From NCBI GenBank assembly GCA_961205875.1, contig OY540817.1, forward strand, positions 8,839,001 through 8,903,000: a stretch of DNA of 64,000 bases, written 5' to 3'. Numbering within the stretch: the first letter of the stretch is position 1; every line of letters begins with the position of its first letter. The notes under the pieces were generated by a model. That model saw nothing but the letters and a program-made list of their open reading frames with translations. It made no database searches and was not told the DNA's origin. The position numbers and the translations under genes were made by a program. Source of the stretch: Sialis fuliginosa (taxonomy: Eukaryota > Arthropoda > Insecta > Megaloptera > Sialidae). Shown in pieces: positions 34,121 through 46,675 of this stretch.

Positions 34121-37100
34121 GTCATTCTGTAAAACAGTTAAATAATAGATATAAATGTAAAAGTTGTTACAACTGACCCCACTCTCCCCTAGTTATAATC
34201 GATAAAATGTAATTATATCAATTACTTCCAGTTCATAGCCTATCAGTGGCTTTGCAAATTTGCAGACGCGGTTGATATATTGCTATCGACGCCAGCATCT
34301 CTTCTTCTTTCCCCCCACTCCTCTCTGCTGCCATGTTCCCCGTCACTCTATAGCTCGTCCTTGTCTCGTCGCTTATCCACATAACAAACAAGGCATGTCG
34401 ATGAATAAATGCTACTGAATTAATGTTGTTCATTATTCGATTCTAATCACACAAATGTGATATAAAAATGTTCAAACTTATTGTTAGTTTTATAAGTTCT
34501 TATAAAATGCAGAAATTTCCGTTTTTGTGTAAACCCATTTTTTTGTTAACTTTAATTAAAAAGTCACACACAATAATTTTTTTCAACTTTTTTCATTGCT
34601 AATTAAATAATAATAATTAATACAGTGAATTTTATATTTTGTTATATTATTTAAGTTCCAAAAGAATTAGTTTTAAATTTTACTTTTTGTTGATTTTCTT
34701 AAAAATTTAATATTTTAAATGTTCAAGTACCTTTAAGAAGTAAATACCTGGTAAAGTTAAGTAAAAATATTATTAAGTACATTATTCCTTGTACCTTTCA
34801 AAATAATTTTTCCCTCGTTGTTTTTAATGTTAAATTTTTAGGACACTCAACAAAAAACTTTTATTTTATTTTAATATAAACATATAAACCTACTTAATTC
34901 CAGATTTCCGCATGGATTAGTTTTATTATTTTAATTTAGTATTTTTTATCTCCAAGCATTTTTAATTCTATTATCAAAACACCTAATTGGTAGTGAAATT
35001 TTCAGAAAACAAAACGATTTCTTTATGTTAATATTCACCATAACATTTCTTAAAATAATTAGTTTTCCTGAATTGTAAAACTCAATTGAACATTTTCAAC
35101 TAATATAATCAATTATTTCAATTACTGTTAAACAATTATAAATACTAACTAGAACTAAATTACGATTTCCTGTTTTCTAAGAAATAAATAAATGTTTTTA
35201 TACAATAATAATGGAATAAAACAAAATTTGAATTAAAAAATAAATTAACTGAATTATAATAAAGGGGTCTTTTTAATGATATAAATATTATTAAAGACTG
35301 TAGAAGACTTAAAAAAAAACTCTTTGACTGTCTTGTGTGGATTATTATTAAAAAAAATTGTTTTTTCCATTCATTCTAATGTATTAAGCAAATAAATTTT
35401 TAAATATAACGAATTATACATATTTTTTTGTTTTAAAATTAATATTGATAAATTTTAAAAACCGAGATTTTTGACAAAATTTATTAATTAAGTTGATTTC
35501 ATCTCGGCATAATTTCAGCCAATTACGTTTCGCCTTATCCACAGAGATCTGTAATTTTTTTCCAATCCTTCCGCTGTAATTGGTTGAAGACTGCTGACAA
35601 AGATAAATAGGTAATCTACTTGCATATATTTATTTGAAATTATCAAGAGATTAATATATATTAAAATAATTAATCAACAAAAGAGAATTGTATGTATAAA
35701 TTTAACATTTTCATTATTGTCGATATTTGATAATATCTCAAATAATAATTCCGTTAAACAAATAAAACATGTATAAATACGATTAAAATTACTATAAACA
35801 AATGTTCAAAAGGCTCACATGTGTGTTCATATACATATATCTGACTATTATCAACATAAAAACAATAATCAAGCTCGATGTTAAATATTCACATATGAAC
35901 GCTCAAATACGTATGTATAGCTTCTATTGAATTATTATGTCAATATAATATTATAATTACATTTCAACGAATTATGTACGCTTAAATATATGTTAATTAT
36001 ACCTACATATAAAATATCATATGTAAAAATTAAACACAAAATATGTATTCACATAGTTTTGCAAAAGTGGGACGTAATTTTCATTTTAAAATATATGATA
36101 ATTTTTTTGTACGTGTTTCATGAATTAAATTAGTCACTAACACAATTCGGATCTAAAAAAGTTCAAAAAATCATAATAAGTGAAAAATTTTAAAATTAAT
36201 TCTCATTTTACAGATTCCAAATCAATCTGTATTTAATTGAAAATATGTAAAATTTACAAAACAAAATGTTTAATTTTAATAATTTTGCTTCAAGCAATGT
36301 TTATTTTATTGGCAATTAAAACAACTAAATACAGAATTTACAAGTATTAATTTTATCATATAACAATATGTACTAATAATATCCTATTTGTTTTAAAAAC
36401 AAAAATATTTATTTAATACAAACAGATATTTATATTAAACGGAATTATTGATATACATATTTTCTATAAATAAGTTTACCAAATACTGTTTATTTTTATT
36501 AAAGAAAATAAAGCAGAGAAGAAAAAGAAAAATATAGATACAAAATTTACCAAATGCGAGTCGAGCTCCGTGCATTAATATCTCGTATCGTAGATTTAAT
36601 CTCTAAGCAAATATAAAAAACACCAGATTAAAAATATTTTAGTGTTATAAGCGCTGATAATTTTTTTTGATCTCAGTATCATTAATCCCATTTTCATTTT
36701 TTTCTCATTATTACTTATATGGGCAAATATTTGTACGATTTTTTTGAAAATTTGTCAAACGTATATTTTAATAGTAACATACTCCGGTCTGTTATTGACC
36801 CACTATTTATATAAATATGCCAATTCTTAGCTTTCTAGGCACATGATTCTAAAAATAGGCGAAATAGACATATAAAATGGTTGTTGGTTTCTGTTTTTTT
36901 TTTTTTTAAATTAAGTTTATAAAGTGTCTAATCTTATTAAACGGCACCTACTGTTAACTGGGGCTACATTGATACATTTTTTTTCAGAATACACTTTTTT
37001 TAAATCCAAAATTCAACTTCTTCTTATCCCAATAAAAGTTCCTTAGCTGTCAAATTTATCAGTAGTTTTTTTTGTAATCAGTCAGGATATTAAAATAGAC

Positions 37101-37307
37101 ATCAATGCTTACAAATAACCAACATAATAATTATCCTACTGGAAATCGAAGAAACTGTGACTTCTTAGTCACTTAAACTAAAATATACACTTTAGCCACA
37201 AGAAAACAAAATAAAAAACAATACTTATAAGAAAAATTACAAAAATATATTAATCAGTATCCTCACATACATACACTCTCATTCATAGGGTAGATTTTTT
37301 GAGCCTT
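34121..37307. other. AT-rich stretch, no gene seen
   Basis: 34235-34400 is a GC-richer, purine/pyrimidine-biased patch with a 66-codon minus-strand run (peptide part NMAAERSGGKEEEMLASIA) that is not recognised and lacks clear splice borders. The rest is AT-rich. Confidence 0.35.
35495..35610. promoter_or_regulatory. Possible regulatory island with paired homeodomain-type sites
   Basis: CAGCCAATTACG and CTGTAATTGGTTG face each other as an imperfect inverted pair about 55 bp apart in an otherwise AT-only region. CCAATTA/TAATTGG is a common homeodomain core. Function is inference. Confidence 0.2.
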
Positions 37308-37942
37308 TATACGTTGTGAGAAATATATAAACAAGTTCTGGTAGAATATGCCACAGGTGATGCAGCAAATCCAGACGATAACAACGATAGCCACATTTGC
37401 AAATTGCACGAAGATTATTATTGTCCTTCTTCCCCTTTTTTTCGCGCGTCAGGTCTATCAAAAGAAAGTTATCCTTTCTGTCATCGGAAGAAGGGTCATT
37501 CACAGATTGTGGACTAGAACCTATTTAGACAGGTTTAAACCTGTCTAAACTCTACTGTCAAAGTAACCCCTAGTGTCAAAGTAGCCTCAATTTACGGTAC
37601 TGTATGCAATATGATCAAGAAACAAATTCAAAAGTTTTGATTAAATTATATAATTATTACAGCTGAATTAATCAACATCTACAATACTACAGACTATCTA
37701 CACAAGACAAATGTACCTACAATCCATAGACAACCATATTGCACATGTCTACGTACACTTTATATAGAGTTCCATATGTTTGAATAGTGGGGTATAAAGG
37801 AGACTTCCGACTGCGACGTGCATTACTCTGCACTATTTGCCCACAGTTTGCGGTCAGCAGGAATGGGAATACCTGCCGCTTGCAATAATGCTTAATACAT
37901 AGATTCTACCAGAACTTGTTTATATATTTCTCACAACGTATA
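37308..37942. mobile_element. DNA transposon with 40-bp TIRs, about 635 bp
   Basis: The left arm TATACGTTGTGAGAAATATA...GTTCTGGTAGAAT and the right arm ATTCTACCAGAACTTGTTTA...CACAACGTATA are near-perfect inverted copies. TA steps at both borders fit a TA target. A minus-strand run (37279-37503) starts MNDPSSDDRKDNFLLIDLTR and then has a Cys/His-rich part (CKCGYRCYRLDLLHH); it could be a relic of an element-encoded protein but is not recognised. Confidence 0.7.
37524..37549. repeat. Perfect 26-bp palindrome
   Basis: TTTAGACAGGT and its exact reverse complement meet at a TTAA centre, giving a 26-bp self-complementary sequence inside the TIR element. It could form a cruciform or be a dimeric binding site. 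Confidence 0.9.
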
Positions 37943-38050
37943 TTTTTTAAATTAAATAAATTAAAAATAAAAAGACTCCGCACAAAAATAATGAGGTTTG
38001 ACTTTTGGTTGAAATAATTTTTTGTTACTTGGGAAAATGATTGTTAAAAT

Positions 38051-38685
38051 CAGGGACTTGAACCTGAATCTGAACCCGAATCCGAAACCCCCCAAAAAAA
38101 ACATATTTTTCATTAAACTGAACCCCAACCGCTATATTTCAAAGTCAACGAACCTGAACCTGAACCTGAACTTTTTCATGGATAACTGGTGACTATATAT
38201 TTTTAAAAGGTTCAATAAATTATTTTTAATATTTTTCTCCAATAATTTTTAGGAGATTATAAAATGTACTAACTCGAAATCTGTTTGAATTTTATGGTAT
38301 GATGTAACTTATCAAGTCTACTACTAAAATTAACATATTTTTTACTTTCTTTTTTTAATTCTATGGTATAACTGAATTACATTTCAATTTGCAAAAAAAA
38401 TCTGAAAAGTAGATTTCAAGTTTTAAAATGTAATTTTATTGTTTGCCCTCTTTTCTTCTCATATTTTAATGGCTATTAATGTTTTTTCATCTTCAGAAAA
38501 TGTTTTATTTGCTAATTATAATTTTTCTTTAAATTACAAACTTGAATTCGAACCCGAAACTGAATCCTGAAAAAATAACGGTTTTTGAACCCAATTAATT
38601 TGCTCCATGCTGAACCCAAACCCAAACTCAAACCAAAATTTATATTTGAACCCGAACCATAAATAAATTCCGGTTCAAGTCCATG
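38051..38685 (+). mobile_element. hAT-type MITE, family A, longest copy (635 bp)
   Basis: CAGGGACTTGAACCTGAATC at the left and, inverted, CATGGACTTGAACCGG at the right form the TIRs. Flanks GTTAAAAT and GTTCAGAT agree in six of eight positions, as expected for an old hAT 8-bp duplication. Arrays of GAACCYGAACC subterminal motifs lie at both ends. Non-coding. Confidence 0.8.
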
Positions 38686-38810
38686 GTTCAGATTAAAAGT
38701 TGTAATGAGAACTTTTTGTTCCAGAGAGCATCGAAACATTTTATTTTTATCTCATTAATATCAACAATTACAGTTGATAATTTCTAACAAAATGTAGACA
38801 CATGAAGGGG

Positions 38811-38856
38811 TTTCGATTTTGAAATAAACGCGGGCGAAGCCGTAGGGAAATTCTAG
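38811..38856 (-). mobile_element. LINE-tail scrap (RTE-like)
   Basis: On the minus strand ACTAGAATTTCCCTACGGCT followed by TCGCCCGCG and ...ACCCCTTCATG is the start of an RTE-like tail of the family at 18279. Only about 45 bp remain. Confidence 0.55.
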
Positions 38857-40009
38857 TACTATACATAATATAATTTTGTTTTACTAAAATATACATAAAC
38901 ATGTTTTTTTTATGTCAAAAATCTCTATGCAGATTTATTAAATAATGCCATTAAATAACTTAAAAAATACACGAAATAAGCTAAGCTTGTAGACCCCATA
39001 ACAAATTTTTACTCAGACATAAATGTTTTGAAAATTTGGACAAAACATCAGACGGAGCGGCAGAATTGAAAATCGATGCGACATCCTTACTTCCGTTTCC
39101 CCTAACAGTGACAACACCGCTGTGAGAGCGTCACGACGGCTGGATGTGACGTCCTGGGTGACGTACGCCGTTCATATTTTAGTCTCGGCGTGCGTGCATA
39201 GCTTACCAACAAGATGGCACTTTTTTGTTGTTGAAAATTAGAGCGGAAGACGGTTATTTTTTTGGGGTAAATGGTTTGTGTGAGACTTTGATTTAGGAAA
39301 TAATAACAACAAAACGGATTGTTTATTTTTTATAATTATTATAACTAGAATTGTATCACCATAAACAAAAATTATATTTTGTTAATTTCCTTATTTTGAT
39401 AACTATATGTATACAGCATATTATATACAGTGTATTCCAAGTTGATTAAGACATAGGAAATTTAACATGGGGACAATTAGAAATGTTGTAGTAACCTTTG
39501 GTCAAATTTAACGATGTGTCATTGGTGCATTTTGAAATACCGCCACAAAATTTAATAAAAATATAATATTTATAATAATTATTTATTCTTGTCTTCGTAT
39601 TTTTTGATATTTTAACAACATATACAATCAAAGAAGTACAAATTCGGCATTGTAAAATCATTAAAAAAAATTTCGCAGACAATTTTGTCTATTCGGGTAG
39701 TGTCATTTTTATTATTCTTAAGTTGGTACGTTCTGTGGTTTTGAAAACTTTATATACCTTGGTATTTAATATTTATCGTTAATAGTGAATTAATTTTACT
39801 TTATTTTTAATTTCGAATATGGCAAAATATGAGCAAGGTGACGAGTGACGACGGTGATAATTCTATCTGACCTAACCTCAAATCTATAGATATGATTTTC
39901 GTTGCGTTCCTAGCATGCAATGAATATCAAAAAAATTTAAATCTTTTGAAAAATATTGTACAGTCAATAAGATGAATACAAATGCTTTAATTCATTCTAC
40001 AAAAAATTT
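38857..40009. other. AT-rich DNA with a GC-richer patch
   Basis: 39050-39250 is notably GC-rich (GCGTCACGACGGCTGGATGT, GACGTACGCCG) and might be a regulatory island or the edge of a lost element. No open frame is convincing. The rest is AT-rich. Confidence 0.35.
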
Positions 40010-40133
40010 CAAAAATATGTTCGTTTACGCCATGACTCGAGAATGGTGGGAGGTGAAGGAAGAGAAAAAATTAAGAATAAACAAAACTCAGCATTTCAGA
40101 TAAACGAGAATTAGAATAAACGAGTCCCGACTG
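40010..40133 (-). mobile_element. Single end of a pogo/Tigger-type element
   Basis: Inverted, the end reads CAGTCGGGACTCGTTTATTC then TAATTCTCGTTTATCTG, a Tigger-style terminus, followed by TA (40134-40135). The other end was not found, so the element is truncated or recombined. Confidence 0.5.
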
Positions 40134-40135
40134 TA

Positions 40136-40677
40136 ATATTATTAATTTGCTATACTGCAGTACTAAACATTTCATTCGATTTACGTCGAACTCTATCAGT
40201 ACAATACACAGCTCGAGCTATTAAGCACACACAGACACATTCACGAGTACGATGTGATAAAATATTAAACATTAATAGAGCATGACAGTTGTGTGAAGAG
40301 GCTGTAGCAGCGCTATTCTACATCGGCACATGGCCTGACAAACACACATCTCTCCATCAGACTTCACTTTGCACTCTAACCAATAAGTGTTTATTGTATA
40401 TCGAGTGTGTACATGTTTGTCTCTACATATATATACAGGTTATAAACTACGGTACATACGGAAATCAATGTTATTTTAGATACATGCAAAATTTTGTTCA
40501 AATTCGTCGAGATTTTTCATAAAAACCGATAGAATTTTTTTATGTTCAGGGTGAATGTAATCTTTCAATTTCATACAAAAAAGTTAAAATTGACAAATAT
40601 TTTAAATCATTTAAACAATAAAAAAAGTGCTTATTTTTATTTCAAATACTTACATACATATAAAAACTTTACTGCTA
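40136..40677. other. Balanced-composition island, function unknown
   Basis: 40195-40430 has mixed composition and a 77-codon plus-strand run whose first part (CEEAVAALFYIGTWPDKH) is protein-like, but there are no clear splice borders and no known domain. It could be a regulatory island or an unrecognised exon remnant. Confidence 0.25.
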
Positions 40678-40679
40678 TA

Positions 40680-41150
40680 AGGTATACTGGCATCAAATGC
40701 ACTAAATTAGAAAATATCTAATAATCTATAGACAGTTAACCTTAAAACAGCTTAATTTGATGATTAAAATTTGAACTTATTATCAATGTAATCTATTTAT
40801 TTATTATTATATTAACATAGCATCTTCTTTACATTAGTTCAAATTTTATGATTCTTTATTTTATAGTTTTTGTATCGTAGTACTTATCATTTTGTAATCA
40901 TTAGTAAGTATCCATCACTGTGTGTCCATAACTGGGTTTTCTTTGTCCATTATTAGATAAAAAACATAAACAAAACAAAATAAAATAAATCATTAGAAAA
41001 AAAATTGCGGACTTAATTAATTTAATCAAGAGGTATTTACTTATTTAATTAGTATTGAGTTCATGAGAATTATAAAAAAGAAGCCCATCAATCCCAAAAA
41101 ACAGTAAATTAACCTTGCTCTTAAAGTGGCCAAGACTGGTGCCAATATCT
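40680..41150 (-). mobile_element. TA-flanked MITE, family T, copy 5 (471 bp)
   Basis: AGGTATACTGGCATCAAATG to GACTGGTGCCAATATCT, with TA at 40678-40679 and 41151-41152. The interior follows 9685-10194 from end to end, with small deletions and substitutions. Confidence 0.8.
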
Positions 41151-41152
41151 TA

Positions 41153-43715
41153 TAGCATTATTGATATTTAGCACAAGGACGTATTGTGATGATGTTTTTT
41201 AATTTGTTACGCAGTTAAATTGCACACCCTGTATGTATCGTATACGTACTATGTATACAATATGAGCGGTGAAGATAGATATACGGAACACTTATACATA
41301 TATCGAGATGAATGTACATTTAACCTGTCTATCTGTCTCACTGTAATATTAGAGTACCAATAACGAATAATGATAAATGTTGTCGCAGCTGCGTATAGAA
41401 TTACGATTAGGGTAATTACCAGCCTCTATCAAATTAAAACCTTTGTGCACATTAATTTATTATGTTTCAGCGTTCTTTTCACCCTGAAAAATTAAATTAA
41501 TTTATCTTTGGAAATAATAAATAAATATATTTGAATTTACGAAATTTTAAAATTAAAATGAGATGAATTATTTGTAAAGAAAGGGTGAGAATTACTACGA
41601 TATGTCACTTGTAAAACTTATTTTCAAAAATAAGTCGAATACATTAATTATAGTATTGGCAACAATAAAAATAACAAGTGAATATTATAAAATAACATAA
41701 GCTATGACAAAAAATATTCATTTACATATTATCGAAAATAAGTTTCCTTTAAAAAAAGGTTAAAATTGTTTTTATTGTCTATAAAACTATGTACAGTTTA
41801 AAAAACATAAATTGTAGTGACGGACGGAGCCTACATGTATACTAATAATATGGCAAATAAAATAAAAAAAACGTTAATTAAATATTATATTTATCCTCTA
41901 AAATCATCGGCTGATATAAAAAAGCGAGATTGAAATTTTTATTTATCTTAGTGAAAACAATCTTCTTTAATTAATTCCAAACCTTTTATACCAATAAAAG
42001 TTTTCCCGAATTGAAATCCCATTCTGAATATTTATACCGCTTCCTGTAAACAAAATTTCAGCAAAATTAAAATAGTAAAGAATTATCTTAAATCTTCCAT
42101 TAGCGAAATCGTCTTCTCAACCGTCTATTGTTTAACTTGAATTATGTTTACCTAATTCCCTAAATCAGTAATTTGCAAACTTTTTAAATTGGGTTTTGCA
42201 TTTCAATTCTGTATTTTAGCACATACTTCGCTATTCTTTTTTATTTTTGTTTTCGTTTCTCTCTCGCGATTTCCATTGTTCACGAAAAATGTAAAGATTT
42301 TTTAAGAGCTGGGATAGAGTTTATTTTAGTGAAGAAGTAGACATTTAATTATCATAATAGGTTCGAAAAAAATGTACAAAATAGTTGCTTTGAAAACTTT
42401 ACTTCAATCGGATTTTTTTTGTTTTCTCGCAAAAAACTTTTTAATTTCTGAGTTAAAATATGACGAGTATTCCATTACGAAATAAATAGGGAAGATGCTA
42501 AAAATGTATGGGTCTATTTTTATCTAATTTTTTCATGAAAATTCAAGGATTAATAAACTGGAAACAAATGATCGTAAAAAAAAACAAGAGCGAATTTGGA
42601 ATGTTGAAAGTCTTTTCTTCATAACTCGATCAAAAATGGTCGTACAAGCAAATTTAAGAGAAAATTCTAATCTACAAAAGTCATTCATTAGAATGGGTCA
42701 AAATTTATCAAGACCCATGAAAGATCTCAAAATTGATACAAATTTTCTATTTTTGACGATAGCAAATTTGAGGTTCAGTACGGCTACGTGTATTTTGTAA
42801 CTGAACAGGTAGTAAAGTCACAAAGTAACAAATAACTTTTTTTTAGAGGTTAAGTTGCCATATGGCAGTGAAAGTGTTATATTTTTAGTGAATTATTTAA
42901 GTTTATTATATATATATGTGTGTGACGTTATATTATAGTTTAAATATAAAGTGCATGAAATTAAGCAATTCTTGGAGGGAGTACGTATCCATTATCATCT
43001 CGCAGAAGGCTGTTTCAATAAATTGCTGGAACAACGCAATACTTTCCTTTGATCCCTGATTCCCATGAATTTGCAAAAGGACACCACGACAATAAGGTTC
43101 GGTTTTTCGAGTATTATTTAGTTTAAGGCATCAATATTTATTTTGATTTAGTTAGTTTTACACTGTTCATTTATTTGTGGGGAACATCAGGCCCCAACCT
43201 AAAAATATGTATGTTAGAAAAACACAGTCCGGTTAACAGTACATGGCCTTTTTCTTGTGGGGCTATGTAATCAATTTCCATGATTAAAAATACATAGTAA
43301 AAAAAATATAAATACGTGGTTAAAATTACATTGTATTGATTTAAATATCAAACTGTTAAATTGTGACAAAGATAAAATTCAAATATATTTGCTATAGAAA
43401 TACACACATTTAAAATATAAAAAAAGTATCGAAACGAGTTTGAAAATAGTTGGAACGCTTTTATGCATTTCATGCAACAAAGGTATTGCATTTCCATTGT
43501 GTAAACAAAACAAATAAACAAACAAGGGGTTTTCAATGCACCACGACCAATGTAAATATTGAATATACCATGTGCGTTCATCTACATAGAATCATAATCA
43601 TTAATATTTCAAATTGAAAAATAATACAATCAAGTAATCTATAGTGTTCAGTTGATAGTTTAAAAAAGTGTTAATATTATACACAGAAAATATTTTAAAT
43701 TTTGATTATATATAC
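41153..43715. other. AT-rich stretch, no gene seen
   Basis: About 2.5 kb. CAGTAATTTGCAAACTTTTT (42166) resembles a hAT end without a partner. 42975-43090 (CATCTCGCAGAAGGCTG...) is richer in G+C and may be a scrap of a mobile-element gene, with no frame open for more than about 25 codons. Confidence 0.4.
41375..41475. promoter_or_regulatory. Possible regulatory island
   Basis: GTCGCAGCTGCG (E-box CAGCTG in a short palindrome) is followed by ATTACGATTAGGGTAATTAC, three homeodomain-type cores within 25 bp. Not a member of any repeat seen in the window. Function is inference. Confidence 0.2.
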
Positions 43716-44370
43716 CGAAGATACTAGAAGCTTTGTGATCATTTTAGAATGAGACAAAAATAATTGTTCTGCGATTTCAAAATTTTAAATTGATCTTTCC
43801 ATTTCAGATCAAGACAAACACTTTTCACCCCGTATCTGTTTGTTTGCCTGTATGCGTGTGTCTGTCCCCTGAATCCTTGTCATACACATAACTCATGAAT
43901 CACTGAACCGATATTAATGAAAATTGGTTGGATGGTTGGGACTGGCTTGAAGACGGTCCCCATCCCCCAAAATCATCAAAATCATATGTAAATGGGAGGG
44001 GTGACATTCCAAAATATTTCTTTTTCAAGATATCTCAAGAACGACACGTGTTACGTGAAAATTTTATAGAATCTTTTTCGCATTCAATTTCCTATAATAT
44101 AGGTCTACAACGTTTGATGTAAAATATTCCCTTACAAAGATTTATCTCAATTTGATTTGAAAATTCGTGTTTTTTTTTTTTTTTTTAAATTGATATTTAC
44201 TTTGACATATTAAATGTTATTTTGACGTTTGCATAAATTTAGATTTAGATTGAAATTGTCAAAAAATTAAAAATATACGAAAAAATAACCAGGTGCGTCT
44301 TAAGAAAAAATTCGAACTAATATTTTTTAGTAAAATTGTATATGAATTAAATGGTTATCATGTTTTAAGT
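43716..44370 (+). repeat. Unclassified dispersed repeat, copy 2
   Basis: Runs parallel to the reverse complement of 3172-3860 from CGAAGATACTAGAAGCTTTG through GTGTCTGTCCCCTGAATCCT, GGGAGGGGTGACATTCC, ACGTTTGATGTAAAATATTC and AATAACCAGGTGCGTC. It includes a T15-like run that the other copies lack. No coding capacity seen. Confidence 0.65.
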
Positions 44371-45471
44371 ATTTTTAACTTCAAATTTTTGCAAAAAATC
44401 GACATTTTTTTCAAACAATTGTCATTTCCACATTTTTATCTAATTTGTTCCCTATGCTACTCATTTTAGACGTATTCTGACAATCCTAATTTTACTCTCA
44501 ATGTGAAACAATAACTAATGTATTTAATGATAATAATTTAAAAAAAAAATCTTGAAAATTGCATTAAAAAAAAAATAGTTTATTCAACTTTTCCGAGCGT
44601 CAAGGTGGCGTCACCCCTTAATTTGTGAACTTATCTAAACTATAGTAATTTTTTAATATACCTATCCATGCAATTTGTAAATGAAATGAGATTTATTAAA
44701 TATTGACATTCTGTAGAAGTTAACTAAAACATTGTGAAGTCAAATTTTCGCGAAATAACAAATTGGTTGATATAAATTATTTTAAATTAACAAAATACAC
44801 TCACCTAAATGTTTATCTTAAAGTTAAATTAAATATTCTGTTTTCCTTTTATGAGAAATATTAATATCTTCCGTCTTATGTACATCTAAGAGAACGGCGT
44901 AGTTAGGTAATATAAAATACATAGCGCTACTATATGTCTTCGAAATGAAGGAAGTTATAGTCGTATTTCTTTCTGTAAAAGGAGGGGCGAGTCCGTTTCT
45001 CCTGAAGTATTTCTCTTCTTGGGACGTTTACTTTCTTTGAATACTTCTTTTCCTAGTTATAAACTATACAGTTTTTGTGGTAAATAACAAATATTTATTT
45101 ACATTTAGTGTGCGCACATTGAAATAATTTATTGAGCGGAAATATCTATATTAGTTTAGATCTTGTACAACCTTTATAAGTTAATTAATCACCCGATTTT
45201 AATCGTTTTTGCATTAATCGGAAGTTTTTATATTCTATATGTGACATCAGGTATAATAATATATATAATAATATTAGAAAAATTATCACAAAAAACAAAG
45301 CAAATCGTAGCGTTTAATTTTTTCTTAAATATCTGGAAATATTTTTTTTATAGAGGACAGACATAATTTCAGGTATATTGTTAAAAAAATAATACAACTG
45401 TCTGTTCCTTAGGCTAAATGTACATGATTTACATCAACTAGATATGTAGGGTACAAAATGTTACCTGTGTT
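44371..45471. other. AT-rich stretch, no gene seen
   Basis: Contains a small GC-richer patch at about 44590-44620 (GAGCGTCAAGGTGGCGTCAC). No gene or repeat partner recognised. Confidence 0.4.
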
Positions 45472-45502
45472 AGTCGAAATGACTAACATTAGCCGTCTAG
45501 GG
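45472..45502 (-). mobile_element. Solo end of the piggyBac-type family at 32081
   Basis: Inverted, it reads CCCTAGACGGCTAATGTTAG then TCATTTCGACTAACACAG, nearly identical to the left end at 32081, and it is followed by TTAA (45503-45506). No opposite end with TTAA was found upstream. Confidence 0.65.
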
Positions 45503-45592
45503 TTAAAATAAATTATACATTTAATAATAAATATTATTATCAAAACAAAGTCAATTCAGGTTTCATTATTTAATTGACCAAATGAATAAGTA

Positions 45593-45692
45593 CTCTCTTA
45601 AATTGAATTAGTTAATAGTCACTGATTATCAGTGACTTATGTATGTTCACTGAAGGAATCAGTGGAATTCTCGCTGATTCAGTTTAAGAGAG
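45593..45692. mobile_element. Very small TIR element, 100 bp, TA-flanked
   Basis: CTCTCTTAAATTGAATTA on the left and, inverted, CTCTCTTAAACTGAATCA on the right, with TA on both sides. The interior holds a further TCACTGATTATCAGTGA palindrome. It is a minimal MITE, probably mobilised by a Tc1/mariner-type transposase. Confidence 0.7.
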
Positions 45693-45724
45693 TATTAAAT
45701 ACATAATTTGCATGTACGTTTATT

Positions 45725-46013
45725 CAGGGACTTGAACCGTATTTTAATTATGGTTCGGTTCGGGTTTAGGTTTAGGTTCAACATGTTGAAAACTATTTGG
45801 TTTCAAAACCTATAATTTTTTTGGGTTCGGGTTCAAGTTTGTAATTGAGAGAAAATTATTTCGTTCAAAGAAAAAAATTATAATTAACAAATAAAACATT
45901 TTCTGAAGAAGAAAAAAAACATTAATAGCCATTAAAGTATTGCTTAAAAAAGAGGTTCGGGTTCAGGTTAATGAAAAATACGGTTTTTTTTGGGGTTCAG
46001 GTTCAAGTTCCTA
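45725..46013 (-). mobile_element. hAT-type MITE, family A, short copy (289 bp)
   Basis: CAGGGACTTGAACCG and, inverted, TAGGAACTTGAACCTGAACC are the ends. Flanks CGTTTATT (45717-45724) and CTTTTATT (46014-46021) agree in seven of eight positions. The interior is an internally deleted, reversed version of 38051-38685 (GGTTCGGGTTCAGGTTAATG, ATTAATAGCCATTAAAG). Confidence 0.85.
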
Positions 46014-46021
46014 CTTTTATT

Positions 46022-46675
46022 ATTATTTTATTCGTGCACTAAAACCTAGAATCTAATAAAAGACTGCGGATTGTTCTTTTCATTCTCTTACAAGTTCTAA
46101 ATAAAATTTAATAATGCGGTATACTATTTACCGTTGTATTGCAACGTTTGCTCTGTAGAATTTTCCAAAGGAGGAAACTAAATAAAAGCCATTGCAGTCC
46201 GGTGGCCCCAATTCGTTTTTCTTTTCCCCTTCCTCCGACCGATATGTCTCACGTGTACGTACACGCTGTTACCACAATAGGTTCCTTATTGATGTATGCA
46301 ATAAGTTTTTTTTTATTATATCTGTGTTTTACCCTATCCTACAACGTTTTTAGATGTATTAAATGTTTTATATAATATCATTTTACAAATAAAAATAAAT
46401 AAATAATGAAATAGGTAATATAGAGAAAATATAATACAGATAGGAAATAGAAAATATAAGCTTATAGATAGGGTGTAGTGGGGTAAATGCAAATATCATC
46501 GCTAATATTGTATGACTAGCGCATTGGACCGGTGTTACCCAGGTTAATATCCTCAAACTATACACCAAAACCTTCTTTCTTTTAATTTGTGAAAACCAGA
46601 ATACAATCAGTTCAGTAGACTCTATAAATATCAAAAATAAATAAATAAATAGGTTAGCAACAATCATAATCAATT
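46022..46675. other. Mixed spacer, no gene called
   Basis: 46140-46290 is less AT-biased (GTCCGGTGGCCCCAATTCGT, CACGTGTACGTACACG with a nested palindrome). A 78-codon plus-strand run there has no recognisable domain. Confidence 0.3.

Noticed and set aside
34233-34433. 66-codon minus-strand run with NMAAERSGGKEEEML.
   Set aside because: It reflects a purine-rich patch; splice borders are lacking and no homologue is recognised.
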